From: Aequoribacter sp049615385
GTDB lineage: Bacteria > Pseudomonadota > Gammaproteobacteria > Pseudomonadales > Halieaceae
Assembly: GCF_049615385.1 (NCBI RefSeq)
Contig: NZ_JBMZFL010000010.1
Strand: one strand, 5' to 3'
Length of the DNA: 64,000 nt
The notes beneath the pieces are model-generated. The model was not told where the DNA came from and made no database searches. It worked only from the letters and a program-made list of their open reading frames with translations. Shown one piece after another: positions 25,309 through 34,501 of this stretch (within the stretch, counting starts at the first letter, position 1; the number at the start of each line of letters is the position of its first letter). Made by a program: the position numbers and the translations under genes.

Positions 25309-28281
25309 GTGAAGAAAACCGTTATTGCTACAAGCATTGCGGCTTTGGCAGCCACCTCGCAGTTGGCATTCAGCCAAGCCATGCTAGAAGAAGTTATCGT
25401 TACCGCGGAAAAACGCGCAACGAGCATTCAGGACACCCCAATTGCTGTATCAGCATTCTCTCAGGACGATCTGGACGCACAGTTGATTAATGATCAGATG
25501 AACCTCCAGTTCAACGTGCCCAGTTTGACCATGACCAAGGGTAACTTTACCTCGGCAGACGTGCGTATTCGCGGTGTGGGTTCTGGTGCAATCGGACCCG
25601 CTGGTGATGCGGGTGTTGGCGTGCACATGAATGGCGCGTACCTGTGGTCGAGCCGAGTCTTTGAAGGTCAGTACTACGACGCTGAGCGGGTGGAAGTATT
25701 GCGTGGCCCTCAGGGTACTCTGTATGGTCGCAACACGACGGGTGGCGCGATCAACGTCATCACCAACAAGGCCGATCCCACTGAAATGAGCGGTAACATC
25801 GAACTCACAGCGGGTAACTATAACGCGACGCAAATGCGTGGGTACTTCAATATGCCCATCACCGACAACTTGGCGGTGCGCTTTGCAGGTATGCAGATGC
25901 AGCGTGACGGCTTTATTAATAACCAATTCACTGGCAACGATATCGATGACCGAGATATGTGGGGTGGACGTTTAAGCGTTAACTGGACTCCAACCGATAC
26001 GACTGAAGTGAATTTGACGGTTCAACACTTTGACGAGGAGGACGCCCGTGCGCGATCTCAAAAATCAGCGTGTAAGAAAGACCCCTCGGGTATCTTAGGC
26101 TGCTTGCCTGGATACAACGACGTGTACGAGACCATTCATTCTGCCTCTGGTATTTCGGGCACTTTGACGAAGCAGATTGGCTCAATATCGCAAGGCGTTT
26201 ATGGCACTCTGGCGGGCTTAACCCAATTGGCCGCCGCAGACCCAGTGCTAGCTGGCAGAGCCGACGTCCAAGCTCTGCTGGGCGCGACCGACCTTGCTAC
26301 GCTGGGTGGATATGCAGCGACCGCGGCGTTTCCTGATGATGACTACGCCCTTGATACCAATCCAGATGGTATGCGCCAGGCAAATATGGACTATGAGCCT
26401 ACCTATGCTGCGGGTGAGACCATCGTAACGCTGGACATAAAGCAGGATTTAGGTGACATGACGCTTAGTATTCTAGGCGGCTACTCTAAGGCCTTTGTGG
26501 ACTCCACGGAAGACTACGAGAAGAGTGTTGCTTCAGAGAGCTGGGCGAATCAGTTGGCTGCTCTTGGTGCACTGGCAGGTATACCAGCCTTAAATCCCGA
26601 TATTATTGCTTATCTCCAAGGAACAGGTAACACTCTGCTTGGTCAAGCCGCAGGTGCCGCAGATCCTGCTGTTGCCGCTCAATTACAGGCAGCGGGTGTT
26701 GGCTACCTGACGGTAGGCGGTGGTGTGGAAGCGTTAGCGCCCTTCATGACCAACGCCGCGACGGGTGTTCCGGGCGTTGGCCTCTGGGCGGGGAACCCTA
26801 TGATGACTGGCGTGGCAAATGGTGTTCCTACGCTGTTGCCAAACGGAGGGTATGAAAGCTTCTCGAAAGGTTGGGGCGCTGATCGCAGCTTTAACGCCTC
26901 GGAGCAAGTCACGGCTGAGGTGCGTTTAATTTCTGATTTCGACGGTGATTTCAACTTCCAGGTGGGTGCTTTTTACATGGATGTTGAAAACCAGAACGGC
27001 TACGTTGTGCGTAGCTCCGGTCTGGCGCTGATCGGTGCGGTACTGCCCGTTAATCCCATGGCTACGGCAATGGGCATGTTCCCCGCGCCACTTGGAAACC
27101 CAAACAACCCCTTCGATCAGCTGAACCCCTACATGCAGGGTTACCACAATGATTCACGAAGCTACGAGGTCAGTACGTGGGCGGTGTTCGGTGAGGCCTA
27201 CTACCAGCTAACCGACCAGCTCAAAGCAACGGTGGGATTGCGCTATAGTGATGAGCAAAAAGACGGTTTTCAGCGCACGCAATATGTGACCTTCCTTGCG
27301 CTACCGAACGAGGCCAACGGCGGCGATTTCTTTATGCCGACCTACGAGGATAGCCAGACAAGCTGGAAACTCAATCTGACCTATGACTACTCAGATGACG
27401 TCATGTTCTACGCAACAGCGTCTTCCAGCTTCAAGTCAGGGGGGTTCAATCCAATTGATCCGAAATCTCCGCTCGTAATCGCCGATCCCAAGAATGCATC
27501 GTTTGAGCCTGAATTTATCGATGCTTTCGAGGTGGGTATGAAGGCGACCTTACTTGACGGTGCGATGCGCTTAAACGGCACCTACTTCTTCTACGATTAC
27601 CAAGATCTGCAGGTCGCTCGTATAGTGGGTGTCACCTCCTTAAACGGTAACACTGACTCAGAAATCAGCGGTCTTGAGGTCGAATTGGATTGGGCGTTGT
27701 CAGAGAAGTGGATCTTATCAGCACAAGCTTCGTTTGTTGATACCGAGATCCTCGACTATCAGATATACGACACATCAGACCCTAACGCTAAGGGTACATC
27801 CGAAGGGCTCGTGTCAATTAACGGCAACAATTATTTAGTGGGCATTGCTCCAGAGGACTGCGAGGCCGGCGCAATTAGCAGTGGGGCGGCCGCAGGACTG
27901 TGCCCCGGTATTCCCAAAGATCAAAGCGGCAATGAGTTATCCAACACCCCTGGTGCCAGTATCAATATTGGCTTGAGCTATCTCACTGAAATGGCTGGTA
28001 ATCCGTTAACGATCTCGACGAACTACTACTGGCAGGACGATATGTACTCTCGTAATGAAAACGAGCAAAAAGACCTATCGCCCTCTTGGGAAGTTTGGAA
28101 CGCGAGTGCGCGTTACGAAGACTCGGATGGCAAGTGGTATACCGACGTGTGGGTTAAGAACATCCTAGATGATGACTATATCACGGGCATGTACACAGCT
28201 GCGCAGGTGTCGAGCTTGTTTACCAACCAGTTCTTGCTAGATCCACGTACTTACGGCTTGACTGTAGGCTACCGCTTCTAA
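25309..28281 (+). CDS. TonB-dependent outer-membrane receptor
   Basis: This 990-residue protein has a signal peptide (about 1-23), a TonB box LEEVIVTAEKR just after it, the plug-domain motif VEVLRGPQGTLYGRNTTGG and a C-terminal beta-strand ending in YGLTVGYRF. It takes up a substrate across the outer membrane using TonB energy. It is longer than most siderophore receptors (700-800), because residues about 260-345 and 410-530 carry Ala/Gly/Leu-rich extra loops. A cysteine pair (CKKDPSGILGC) may form a disulfide in a loop. It lies between pxpB and pxpC, hinting that the ligand could be a peptide or pyroglutamyl compound, which is only inference. Confidence 0.95.
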   Translation: MKKTVIATSIAALAATSQLAFSQAMLEEVIVTAEKRATSIQDTPIAVSAFSQDDLDAQLINDQMNLQFNVPSLTMTKGNFTSADVRIRGVGSGAIGPAGDAGVGVHMNGAYLWSSRVFEGQYYDAERVEVLRGPQGTLYGRNTTGGAINVITNKADPTEMSGNIELTAGNYNATQMRGYFNMPITDNLAVRFAGMQMQRDGFINNQFTGNDIDDRDMWGGRLSVNWTPTDTTEVNLTVQHFDEEDARARSQKSACKKDPSGILGCLPGYNDVYETIHSASGISGTLTKQIGSISQGVYGTLAGLTQLAAADPVLAGRADVQALLGATDLATLGGYAATAAFPDDDYALDTNPDGMRQANMDYEPTYAAGETIVTLDIKQDLGDMTLSILGGYSKAFVDSTEDYEKSVASESWANQLAALGALAGIPALNPDIIAYLQGTGNTLLGQAAGAADPAVAAQLQAAGVGYLTVGGGVEALAPFMTNAATGVPGVGLWAGNPMMTGVANGVPTLLPNGGYESFSKGWGADRSFNASEQVTAEVRLISDFDGDFNFQVGAFYMDVENQNGYVVRSSGLALIGAVLPVNPMATAMGMFPAPLGNPNNPFDQLNPYMQGYHNDSRSYEVSTWAVFGEAYYQLTDQLKATVGLRYSDEQKDGFQRTQYVTFLALPNEANGGDFFMPTYEDSQTSWKLNLTYDYSDDVMFYATASSSFKSGGFNPIDPKSPLVIADPKNASFEPEFIDAFEVGMKATLLDGAMRLNGTYFFYDYQDLQVARIVGVTSLNGNTDSEISGLEVELDWALSEKWILSAQASFVDTEILDYQIYDTSDPNAKGTSEGLVSINGNNYLVGIAPEDCEAGAISSGAAAGLCPGIPKDQSGNELSNTPGASINIGLSYLTEMAGNPLTISTNYYWQDDMYSRNENEQKDLSPSWEVWNASARYEDSDGKWYTDVWVKNILDDDYITGMYTAAQVSSLFTNQFLLDPRTYGLTVGYRF

Positions 28282-28294
28282 GCAAAGCGAGACG

Positions 28295-28324
28295 AAAAAC
28301 CCCGGTCTTTCCGGGGTTTTTTTT
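28295..28324 (+). terminator. Rho-independent terminator after TonB receptor
   Basis: AACCCCGG-TCTTT-CCGGGGTT followed by eight T residues, 14 bp after the receptor stop codon. The A-run on the other side would let it work in both directions. Confidence 0.9.
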
Positions 28325-28422
28325 GCCCAAAGAATGATGGATTTCAATCTTTAGGCACTCGGCTTCAAAATTGCCTGTAGAATGGTGGGTGGGCCTCGAG
28401 GTTAGTGCAAAGTGAGTAATTA

Positions 28423-29379
28423 ATGGCAGCTGTCGAAATACAAAAATCCGGTCCTTTATCGACGTTTCAAGACTTAGGGCGTGTGGGGCACCAGCACCAA
28501 GGCGTCAGAGTCTGCGGTGCCATGGATACCTTTGCATCGCGCGTCGCTAATCGTCTTGTTGGCAACACAGATGACTGTGCTGTTATTGAATACACGCTCT
28601 TGGGCGATACTGTGACGTTTAGTGGGCCGGCAATTGTAGCGATGACTGGCGCAGACGCCGAGTGTCGCGTTAATGGGCAACGCCTATCCATGTGGCAAAC
28701 ACTGCGGCTTGAGCCTGGCGCCACGCTGACTATTGGTGGCATGGCTTGGGGTGTGCGTGCTTATTTGGCCGTCTCGGGTGGCTGGGCCGTGACACCCGTG
28801 TTAGGAAGCGCAAGTACGGACTTGGCCGCCGGATTTGGCGGGCTTGATGGACGAGCATTAAAAAAAGGCGATTTTCTTCGGTTCAATACGGGCGTGGGTG
28901 ACGAGACCCCGGCCATGAAAAAACTGTCTGCCAATCGATACCGTGAGGTGTATCACCGCGACCAAGAGGTCATTCCCTTGCGTGTGCTGCTAGGCCCAGA
29001 CAGTGACCATTTTCATTCACGGTTTGTCGCCGCACTGGATCAGCTTCAGTTTCAGATAAGCTCAGACAGTAATCGTCAGGGCATCACACTAGATTGCAAA
29101 CATTATGACGGGTCGATTCATAGCGCGCTGGGGCCAGATATTATTTCATCGTTTACTGCCATTGGTACGATTCAAATTCCGCGTCACGGACGCCCAACCG
29201 TTTTGATGGCGGACCGTCAGTCGACCGGTGGTTTCGCCCGATTTGCCAAGGTTATCGACGCCGACTTGCCGACCATGGCGCAATGCCGTCCTGGTCAATC
29301 GGTGTGTTTGGTGCCCGTCAGTTTGGCGGAGGCTCGGGCTGCTAAGTTGTACCTAGACGCGATCGTTGATTCCATTTAG
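28423..29379 (+). CDS. pxpC: 5-oxoprolinase subunit PxpC (KipA family)
   Basis: This 318-residue protein carries AHS2/KipA family motifs: GPLSTFQDLGRVGHQHQGV at the N-terminus, RVLLGPDSDHF in the middle and the late block PTVLMADRQSTGGFARFAKV. With PxpA and PxpB it forms the ATP-dependent 5-oxoprolinase. It is separated from pxpB by the TonB receptor and by a terminator, and so needs its own promoter, which I cannot place with confidence in 28325-28422. Confidence 0.9.
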   Translation: MAAVEIQKSGPLSTFQDLGRVGHQHQGVRVCGAMDTFASRVANRLVGNTDDCAVIEYTLLGDTVTFSGPAIVAMTGADAECRVNGQRLSMWQTLRLEPGATLTIGGMAWGVRAYLAVSGGWAVTPVLGSASTDLAAGFGGLDGRALKKGDFLRFNTGVGDETPAMKKLSANRYREVYHRDQEVIPLRVLLGPDSDHFHSRFVAALDQLQFQISSDSNRQGITLDCKHYDGSIHSALGPDIISSFTAIGTIQIPRHGRPTVLMADRQSTGGFARFAKVIDADLPTMAQCRPGQSVCLVPVSLAEARAAKLYLDAIVDSI

Positions 29380-29565
29380 CAATCTGCGAGTTGGTCTATT
29401 TTGGTGCGTCAAGCCGGTTCTTGGTGCATCCCTGTCGGGATCGTTGCGGCTGTCGAGTCGCTTTTATCGGGAAATTGTCGACTTCGACTGAGGTTTCACT
29501 CGTTTTGTGGATTGTGGCACGGTGTTTGCTTTTATCACCGTGTTCCATCCAGTACACATTACTTG
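29380..29565. other. Intergenic stretch without recognisable gene
   Basis: Between pxpC and the thiolase-like gene there are about 300 bp. Apart from the terminator at 29566 I see only short reading frames of 60-65 codons with no coding signature, and no clear promoter. Confidence 0.5.
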
Positions 29566-29593
29566 CGCCGGTTTATTAACCGGCGTTTTTTTT
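29566..29593 (+). terminator. Rho-independent terminator downstream of pxpC
   Basis: CGCCGGTT-TATT-AACCGGCG is a perfect 8-bp stem with a four-base loop, followed by eight T residues. Confidence 0.9.
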
Positions 29594-29681
29594 GCTGAAA
29601 CGCTTCATCTGTTCGTTACTGACCTCCTCAAAACTTTGATTTTCGATACACTAGAGCGCGCCAACTTACTGAGGAACAAGT

Positions 29682-31211
29682 ATGGGTAATTCTACACCGG
29701 TTATTGTGGGTGTTGGGCAAATTGTGGAGCGTTTGGATGCCACAGTTTACGAGGGTTTAACAGCCGTTGAACTTGCTGCGAGAGCGGTGGAGTTAGCCAT
29801 TGCGGATGCCGGCGCCGACATTATTTCCAACCTTGACGCCATGACCGTTATTCGCACCTTTCCGGACTCTGTTCCTAAGGCTGTCCAGCCTGTATTGGCA
29901 CCCTTTGGGTGGCCCGATAATTTCGCTGGGTGTATTGCTGATCGACTGAACATCTCTGGTGCTGAGGTCAATCACTCGGGGGCCTGTGGTAACGAGCCAC
30001 AAAAATGGGTGGGTATCTATGGGTCACGTATTGCCGCGGGCGAGATCCACGCCGCCGTCATTTGTGGTGCTGAAGCGATTGCTACCATGCGCAAGGCCAA
30101 AGCGGACGGGCAATCTTGGGACTGGACTCAGCACAGCGATTACAGGGTGAATGATCCTGGCATGAATACCGATTTTATGACCGAAACCGAATTACAGCGC
30201 CACGGTGGTGCTGTGCCTGTGTCGGTTTACCCTTTGCTCGAACAGGCCCGCAGGTTACGTTTAGGACTCTCGCCCGAGGAGTACGCTCTGCAAATGGGTG
30301 AGCTGTTTGCGCCGTTCACTGAAGTTGCGGCCAAAAACCCTTATGCGATGAGTCGAAAAACGCTGACTGCAGAAGATATTGCCGCCATTACCGATAGCAA
30401 CCGCATGGTAGGTGACCCGCATCCCAAAAGTGTTGTGGCAAGGGACTGGGTGAATCAGGGTGCCGCGGTGGTGATAGTGTCAAGCGCGCTTGCCGATTCG
30501 TTAGGTATTGCTGACGATAAGCGGGTGTATGTCCATGGCTACGCCGATACCGTTGAGAAGGTCGTACTGGAACGTCCCGATTTAGGCGTAAGTCCCGCCA
30601 TGCACAGTGCGTACGACATCGCACTGGCGGCCGCTGGAAAGACCTTTTCGGATATGCGCTACGCAGACTGTTATAGCTGCTTCCCAATCGCGGTATTCAA
30701 CGCTTTGGATCATTTCGGATTGCCGCCCAAAGGCGATGTGCCTTATACCCTAACCGGTGGGCTCCCCTATTTTGGAGGTCCCGGCAATAACTACTCGATG
30801 CACGGTATTGCTGAGGCGGTAGCGTGCGCTCGTGCAGATCGTGGAGCCTTTGCCCTGGTGGGCGCCAATGGGGGGTACATGTCAAAGCACTCGGTCGGTA
30901 TTTATTCAACGGAACCCTGCGGTTGGCCCGAGAACAGCAACAGCCGTGCCCAGACAGAACTTGATGCCATTGGGTCTGTGTCACTGGATCTGGAGCCCAC
31001 TGGTCAATACCAACTAGAAACTTACACGGTGATTTACAGAGGTGATCAACCCCAAGTCGCCATTGCGATTGGTCGAAGCGCGGCAACAGGACATCGGGCG
31101 ATTGCCGTATCGCCAGATCCTGACGTGATGCAAAGAATGGGTGAACTAGCGCTGGGCGCTCAGATCGCAGTAAAGGCGGGTCAACCGGTCAACACGTTCT
31201 CTCTTGTGTGA
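29682..31211 (+). CDS. Thiolase-like acyl-CoA protein of the large acetyltransferase subfamily
   Basis: This 509-residue thiolase-superfamily protein starts STPVIVGVGQIVER. The family blocks YSCFPIAVFNALDHFGLPP and LPYFGGPGNNYSMHGIAEA are present. Canonical thiolases have a nucleophilic Cys in a CxS motif; here the equivalent region reads HSGACGNEPQKW, related to the GGN-PQ form common in this subfamily. The Cys lies next to, not clearly at, the catalytic position. It may be a degradative thiolase, an SCP2-like carrier or a condensing enzyme. It begins a run of four acyl-related genes on the plus strand. Confidence 0.82.
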   Translation: MGNSTPVIVGVGQIVERLDATVYEGLTAVELAARAVELAIADAGADIISNLDAMTVIRTFPDSVPKAVQPVLAPFGWPDNFAGCIADRLNISGAEVNHSGACGNEPQKWVGIYGSRIAAGEIHAAVICGAEAIATMRKAKADGQSWDWTQHSDYRVNDPGMNTDFMTETELQRHGGAVPVSVYPLLEQARRLRLGLSPEEYALQMGELFAPFTEVAAKNPYAMSRKTLTAEDIAAITDSNRMVGDPHPKSVVARDWVNQGAAVVIVSSALADSLGIADDKRVYVHGYADTVEKVVLERPDLGVSPAMHSAYDIALAAAGKTFSDMRYADCYSCFPIAVFNALDHFGLPPKGDVPYTLTGGLPYFGGPGNNYSMHGIAEAVACARADRGAFALVGANGGYMSKHSVGIYSTEPCGWPENSNSRAQTELDAIGSVSLDLEPTGQYQLETYTVIYRGDQPQVAIAIGRSAATGHRAIAVSPDPDVMQRMGELALGAQIAVKAGQPVNTFSLV

Positions 31212-31288
31212 CAGTGTGTCCAAAGTAATGCGGTAGGGTTTGACTCGCCGAGTTGTTAGAGTGGGGCTTTGATTGTGAGTTGTAGTGT

Positions 31289-31735
31289 ATGAGTAACCAT
31301 GTGATCCCTGAAGGGTTTGTGCGCTGTGCTTTCGAAGTGCCCGTGCCGTTTATTGATAATTTAGAAGTGTATTATCGCGAGCACGCGGATAGCGTGGATA
31401 TCGGCGCTTGGGTATTAGACGACTATCGTAATGGCGGACCGATGGCACATGGTGGTTTTTTAATGACTCTAGGTGACATCGCAACGGGGCACGCTGTGAC
31501 TATGCGTAAAGGCGTTAACCGTTTCAGTGTCCACGTAAGCTTTAACATGAATTTTTACACCGGTGTGCCGGTAGGATCGTGGATTGAAGTGCGCGCTAAA
31601 GTCACCAAAGAAGGGCGAGAGCTGGTGTTCTCGACCTGTGATTACGTGGTTGATGGGCAAGTGGTGGGGCACGCAGATGCCGTCATGAAGTCGGCTGAGA
31701 TACGCCGCGGAACGCAACCGGTAAGGGATGCATAA
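31289..31735 (+). CDS. PaaI-family hotdog thioesterase
   Basis: This 148-residue single hotdog domain has AHGGFLMTLGDIATGHAV, the helix-capping motif of PaaI-type acyl-CoA thioesterases, and a C-terminal beta region (VFSTCDYVVDGQVVGHADAVM). It should hydrolyse an acyl-CoA, possibly an aryl- or medium-chain one. Its end lies two bases before the next thioesterase start, so the two are closely coupled. Confidence 0.88.
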   Translation: MSNHVIPEGFVRCAFEVPVPFIDNLEVYYREHADSVDIGAWVLDDYRNGGPMAHGGFLMTLGDIATGHAVTMRKGVNRFSVHVSFNMNFYTGVPVGSWIEVRAKVTKEGRELVFSTCDYVVDGQVVGHADAVMKSAEIRRGTQPVRDA

Positions 31736-31736
31736 G

Positions 31737-32201
31737 ATGCGACATCAGAAATTTCAATGTGAGCTGCATCGCTATCCGTTTACTACCCAAATGAGCACTC
31801 GCTATGGCGACTGTGATGTCATGGGCCACATCAACAACGTCGCCTATGCTCGGTTGTTTGAAGAGTCGAGAATACGATTCGGTTTGGCCTTGCATGAGAC
31901 AGACAACTTACGTCACTTTGGGCGCCGGGATCGCTTGATGTTGGTTGCGACCCACATATTCTACTTAGCGGAGATGAATTACCCGTCGGATGTCACGGTG
32001 GGTGTTGGCGTCATGCGCATTGGCTCGAGTTCGTATACGCTGAGTTGCGCGATGTTTAATGAACAGGGCGCTTGCGTGGCCGTCAATCAATCGACGATTG
32101 CCAATGGTGAAAATGGTAAAAGTGCTCCGATGAGTGAGGCGTTGCGCCAGGCGGCCGCTCAATTTTTAATGAATCTTGAGGGTGTTGAGGTTCAAGAGTG
32201 A
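31737..32201 (+). CDS. 4HBT/YbgC-like hotdog acyl-CoA thioesterase
   Basis: This 154-residue protein has the 4HBT signature TRYGDCDVMGHINNVAYARL, with the catalytic Asp in the RYGDCDxxGHxNN motif. It belongs to a different hotdog branch from its neighbour. ATG 31737 fits a TAAGGG box; ATG 31728 would leave no room for it. It overlaps the DUF2889 gene by 4 bp (GTGA). Confidence 0.88.
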   Translation: MRHQKFQCELHRYPFTTQMSTRYGDCDVMGHINNVAYARLFEESRIRFGLALHETDNLRHFGRRDRLMLVATHIFYLAEMNYPSDVTVGVGVMRIGSSSYTLSCAMFNEQGACVAVNQSTIANGENGKSAPMSEALRQAAAQFLMNLEGVEVQE

Positions 32202-33184
32202 AACAACTGCCCGCGCCTTATGGGCACAGCCCTTTACGCCGCCCCAATTCGGTAAGGCGAACCACCCACATCGATATGACATGGCCGGATGGTGAAGATC
32301 GCCCTATGCAATTTGTAGGCTGTGGGCGCGACATACTAACCAAAGAGCAAGACCACCCGATACAAGTGCTGGTGCAAGACGACTTCACGGCGAGCGTCAC
32401 CATGGATCGAAAGATAGTGTCGATTGAGTCACCCTGTCATCGCTGCGATGTCAGTGCTCTTACAGGGTTCACCGGCGGCGCTTACTTGCGAGCGGTCTTG
32501 CAAGAGCGCTTTCCAGACGAGCGCGAAGCGGGCACGCCACTGTATTTATTGCTCGATGACTTGTCTGGCGCCAGTTTGATTGCGGGTTGGGCGTTTACTC
32601 AACGTCCGGGCTATGTGGACGATTTTAATATTCAGGTGGTTGAAGACACCGCGTTAAGGCAAACAATGATGAATGTTTGCTTGGGTTTTGCAGAGGGTTC
32701 GACCTCGTTATCGGGTGAGTTAGGCAGTACCACCAGCGAACGGTGTGCAGTAGTAAAGTCTTTAGTGAACCCTGAAGACCCTGATGGATGGCCTGTAATG
32801 GCCGAATACTGTGAAACCTCGATGCGGCGCGCGCGTCGAATAGATGTCTGGTCCGAGGGCAACATCACTCGAGCTGAAGTCTATTTTCAGGACACAGCGA
32901 GTCGGGCAGATGGCTCCCGCGTGGCCGTTCATGAGTATTGTTTGCAGGCCTATATCGACGTGGCAAGCGGGACTCTTACACGTCTTGACGCTGAACCGCA
33001 CATTCTGCCTTACCCTGAGTGCCCCAATGCGATCGCGAATCTTGATCGTCTGATTGGGACCCCGGTGAGGGAGCTAAGAACAACCGTGCTAAAACGCCTA
33101 GCCCGAACCGAAGGCTGTACCCATCTCAATGACGCTGTCAGAAGCCTGGCGGAAGTGCCGGTTTTGGCGAATTATCTGAGTTAG
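32198..33184 (+). CDS. DUF2889 protein
   Basis: This 328-residue protein opens with PLRRPNSVRRTTHIDMTWPD, the hallmark of DUF2889, a family of unknown function. No signal peptide or membrane helix is seen. It has seven cysteines, including a CHRCD cluster near residue 80, so metal binding is conceivable. A GTG start overlaps the thioesterase stop, tying it to the acyl-CoA cluster. Function unknown; the link to acyl-CoA metabolism is by context. Confidence 0.78.
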   Translation: MKQLPAPYGHSPLRRPNSVRRTTHIDMTWPDGEDRPMQFVGCGRDILTKEQDHPIQVLVQDDFTASVTMDRKIVSIESPCHRCDVSALTGFTGGAYLRAVLQERFPDEREAGTPLYLLLDDLSGASLIAGWAFTQRPGYVDDFNIQVVEDTALRQTMMNVCLGFAEGSTSLSGELGSTTSERCAVVKSLVNPEDPDGWPVMAEYCETSMRRARRIDVWSEGNITRAEVYFQDTASRADGSRVAVHEYCLQAYIDVASGTLTRLDAEPHILPYPECPNAIANLDRLIGTPVRELRTTVLKRLARTEGCTHLNDAVRSLAEVPVLANYLS

Positions 33185-33214
33185 CGCTCGAGTATTGTCG
33201 TGTTCAATAGTGCA

Positions 33215-33250
33215 AGAAAAAATGGGGTAAGGCTCTAACGAGCCCTACCC
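33215..33250 (-). terminator. Terminator between converging DUF2889 and thiolase genes
   Basis: GGGTAAGGCTC-TAAC-GAGCCCTACCC forms a long hairpin with one bulge. Read on the minus strand it ends in a T-run (A-run 33215-33221 on plus), so it terminates the thiolase transcript. Confidence 0.75.
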
Positions 33251-33258
33251 GCGAGGGT

Positions 33259-34491
33259 TTAGACGCGTTCGATAATAATCGCGGGCGCCATACCACCGGC
33301 GGCGCACATCGTTACCAAGCCAAACTGCAGGTCTCGACGCTCAAGTTCATCCAGAATCGTGCCGATTAAAATCGAACCGGTTGCACCGATCGGGTGGCCA
33401 AGCGCCATGGCGCCACCGTTGACGTTTACCTTGTCGCGATCAAGATTTAAATCGCGAATAAACTTCTCTGCAACAACGGCGAAAGCCTCGTTGATTTCAA
33501 ACAAATCGATGTCCGAAATTTGCATGCCGGCTTTTTGCAGTACTTTTTTCGCCGCCGGAACGGGGGCGTTCAGCATAAGCTCGGGCGAGTCACCCATATT
33601 CGCCATAGCAACAATACGCGCGCGAGGTTTCATACCGCGTGCTTTGGCATAGTCAGGTGAGGCCATCAGAATGGCCGCAGCGCCGTCGACTACGCCCGAA
33701 GAGTTACCGGCGTGATGCATGTGCTTGATATCTAAGCCGGGATAAGCCTGATGCACCAACTGTTTGTAGGTCGTGCCTGCCTCGTTTAGGGGATAGTCCG
33801 CCATTGGCGCAAACGACGGTTGCAGTGCTGAGAGCGATTCAAGCGTTGTGCTGGGACGCGGGAACTCTTCATGATCGAGTGCTAGGGACCCATCTGGCCG
33901 ATATACAGGGATCAAGCTTTTGGCGAAATGCCCATTCTTAATCGCGTAATCTGCTCGCTGCTGTGAGACCACTGCCAACGAATCAAGTGCGGTACGATCA
34001 ATACCTTCTAAGGTGGCAATAACGTCCGCGCAAATTCCCTGATGGGGCTGGGGATGACGCTCGCGTAAACGCAGGTTGTCGCTGTCGATAAAGGGCGATT
34101 GCGTTGGGTCTGAACCGAAGGTTGACATCATCTCACAGCCACCGGCTATGACTAGGTCTTCAAAGCCGCTCATGACGGATGCCGCGGCCATGTTGACCGA
34201 CGTGATGCCAGAGCCACAGAAGCGGTCGAGCGTAACGCCAGAGGCGCGAGTGTCATAGCCGGCGTCGAGTGCTGCCATACGGGCTAAATCACCGCCTTGC
34301 TGACCGCGCTGTGAGCTGGTACCAAAAATGATATCGTCAACTTCTGCGGTATTGAGTTGATTGCGTTCGGCAATAGCGGCCAATACGGTAGCACCAAGAT
34401 GCTGAGGATGCTGGTCCGCTAACGCGCCTTTACCTTTTTTACCAATGCCGCGAGGTGTGCGACAGGCGTCAATAATCCATGCTTCTGCCAT
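33259..34491 (-). CDS. Thiolase (acetyl-CoA C-acyltransferase)
   Basis: This 410-residue enzyme has nucleophile Cys in LDRFCGSGITSVNMAA, NEAFAVVAE and the C-terminal GGAMALGHPIGATG and CAAGGMAPA motifs. All catalytic elements are present. It cleaves 3-ketoacyl-CoA with CoA, or runs in reverse. ATG 34491 follows AAGGAG; the longer frame to 34569 is not supported. The crotonase gene lies 10 bp upstream, so the pair supplies two beta-oxidation steps; the substrate is not evident. Confidence 0.93.
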   Translation of the reverse strand: MAEAWIIDACRTPRGIGKKGKGALADQHPQHLGATVLAAIAERNQLNTAEVDDIIFGTSSQRGQQGGDLARMAALDAGYDTRASGVTLDRFCGSGITSVNMAAASVMSGFEDLVIAGGCEMMSTFGSDPTQSPFIDSDNLRLRERHPQPHQGICADVIATLEGIDRTALDSLAVVSQQRADYAIKNGHFAKSLIPVYRPDGSLALDHEEFPRPSTTLESLSALQPSFAPMADYPLNEAGTTYKQLVHQAYPGLDIKHMHHAGNSSGVVDGAAAILMASPDYAKARGMKPRARIVAMANMGDSPELMLNAPVPAAKKVLQKAGMQISDIDLFEINEAFAVVAEKFIRDLNLDRDKVNVNGGAMALGHPIGATGSILIGTILDELERRDLQFGLVTMCAAGGMAPAIIIERV

Positions 34492-34501
34492 GCTATTCTC
34501 C

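Noticed and set aside
24538..29379. Urea carboxylase/allophanate hydrolase locus
   Set aside because: KipI/KipA proteins were once named allophanate hydrolase subunits, but there is no urea carboxylase or amidase; 5-oxoprolinase subunits fit better.
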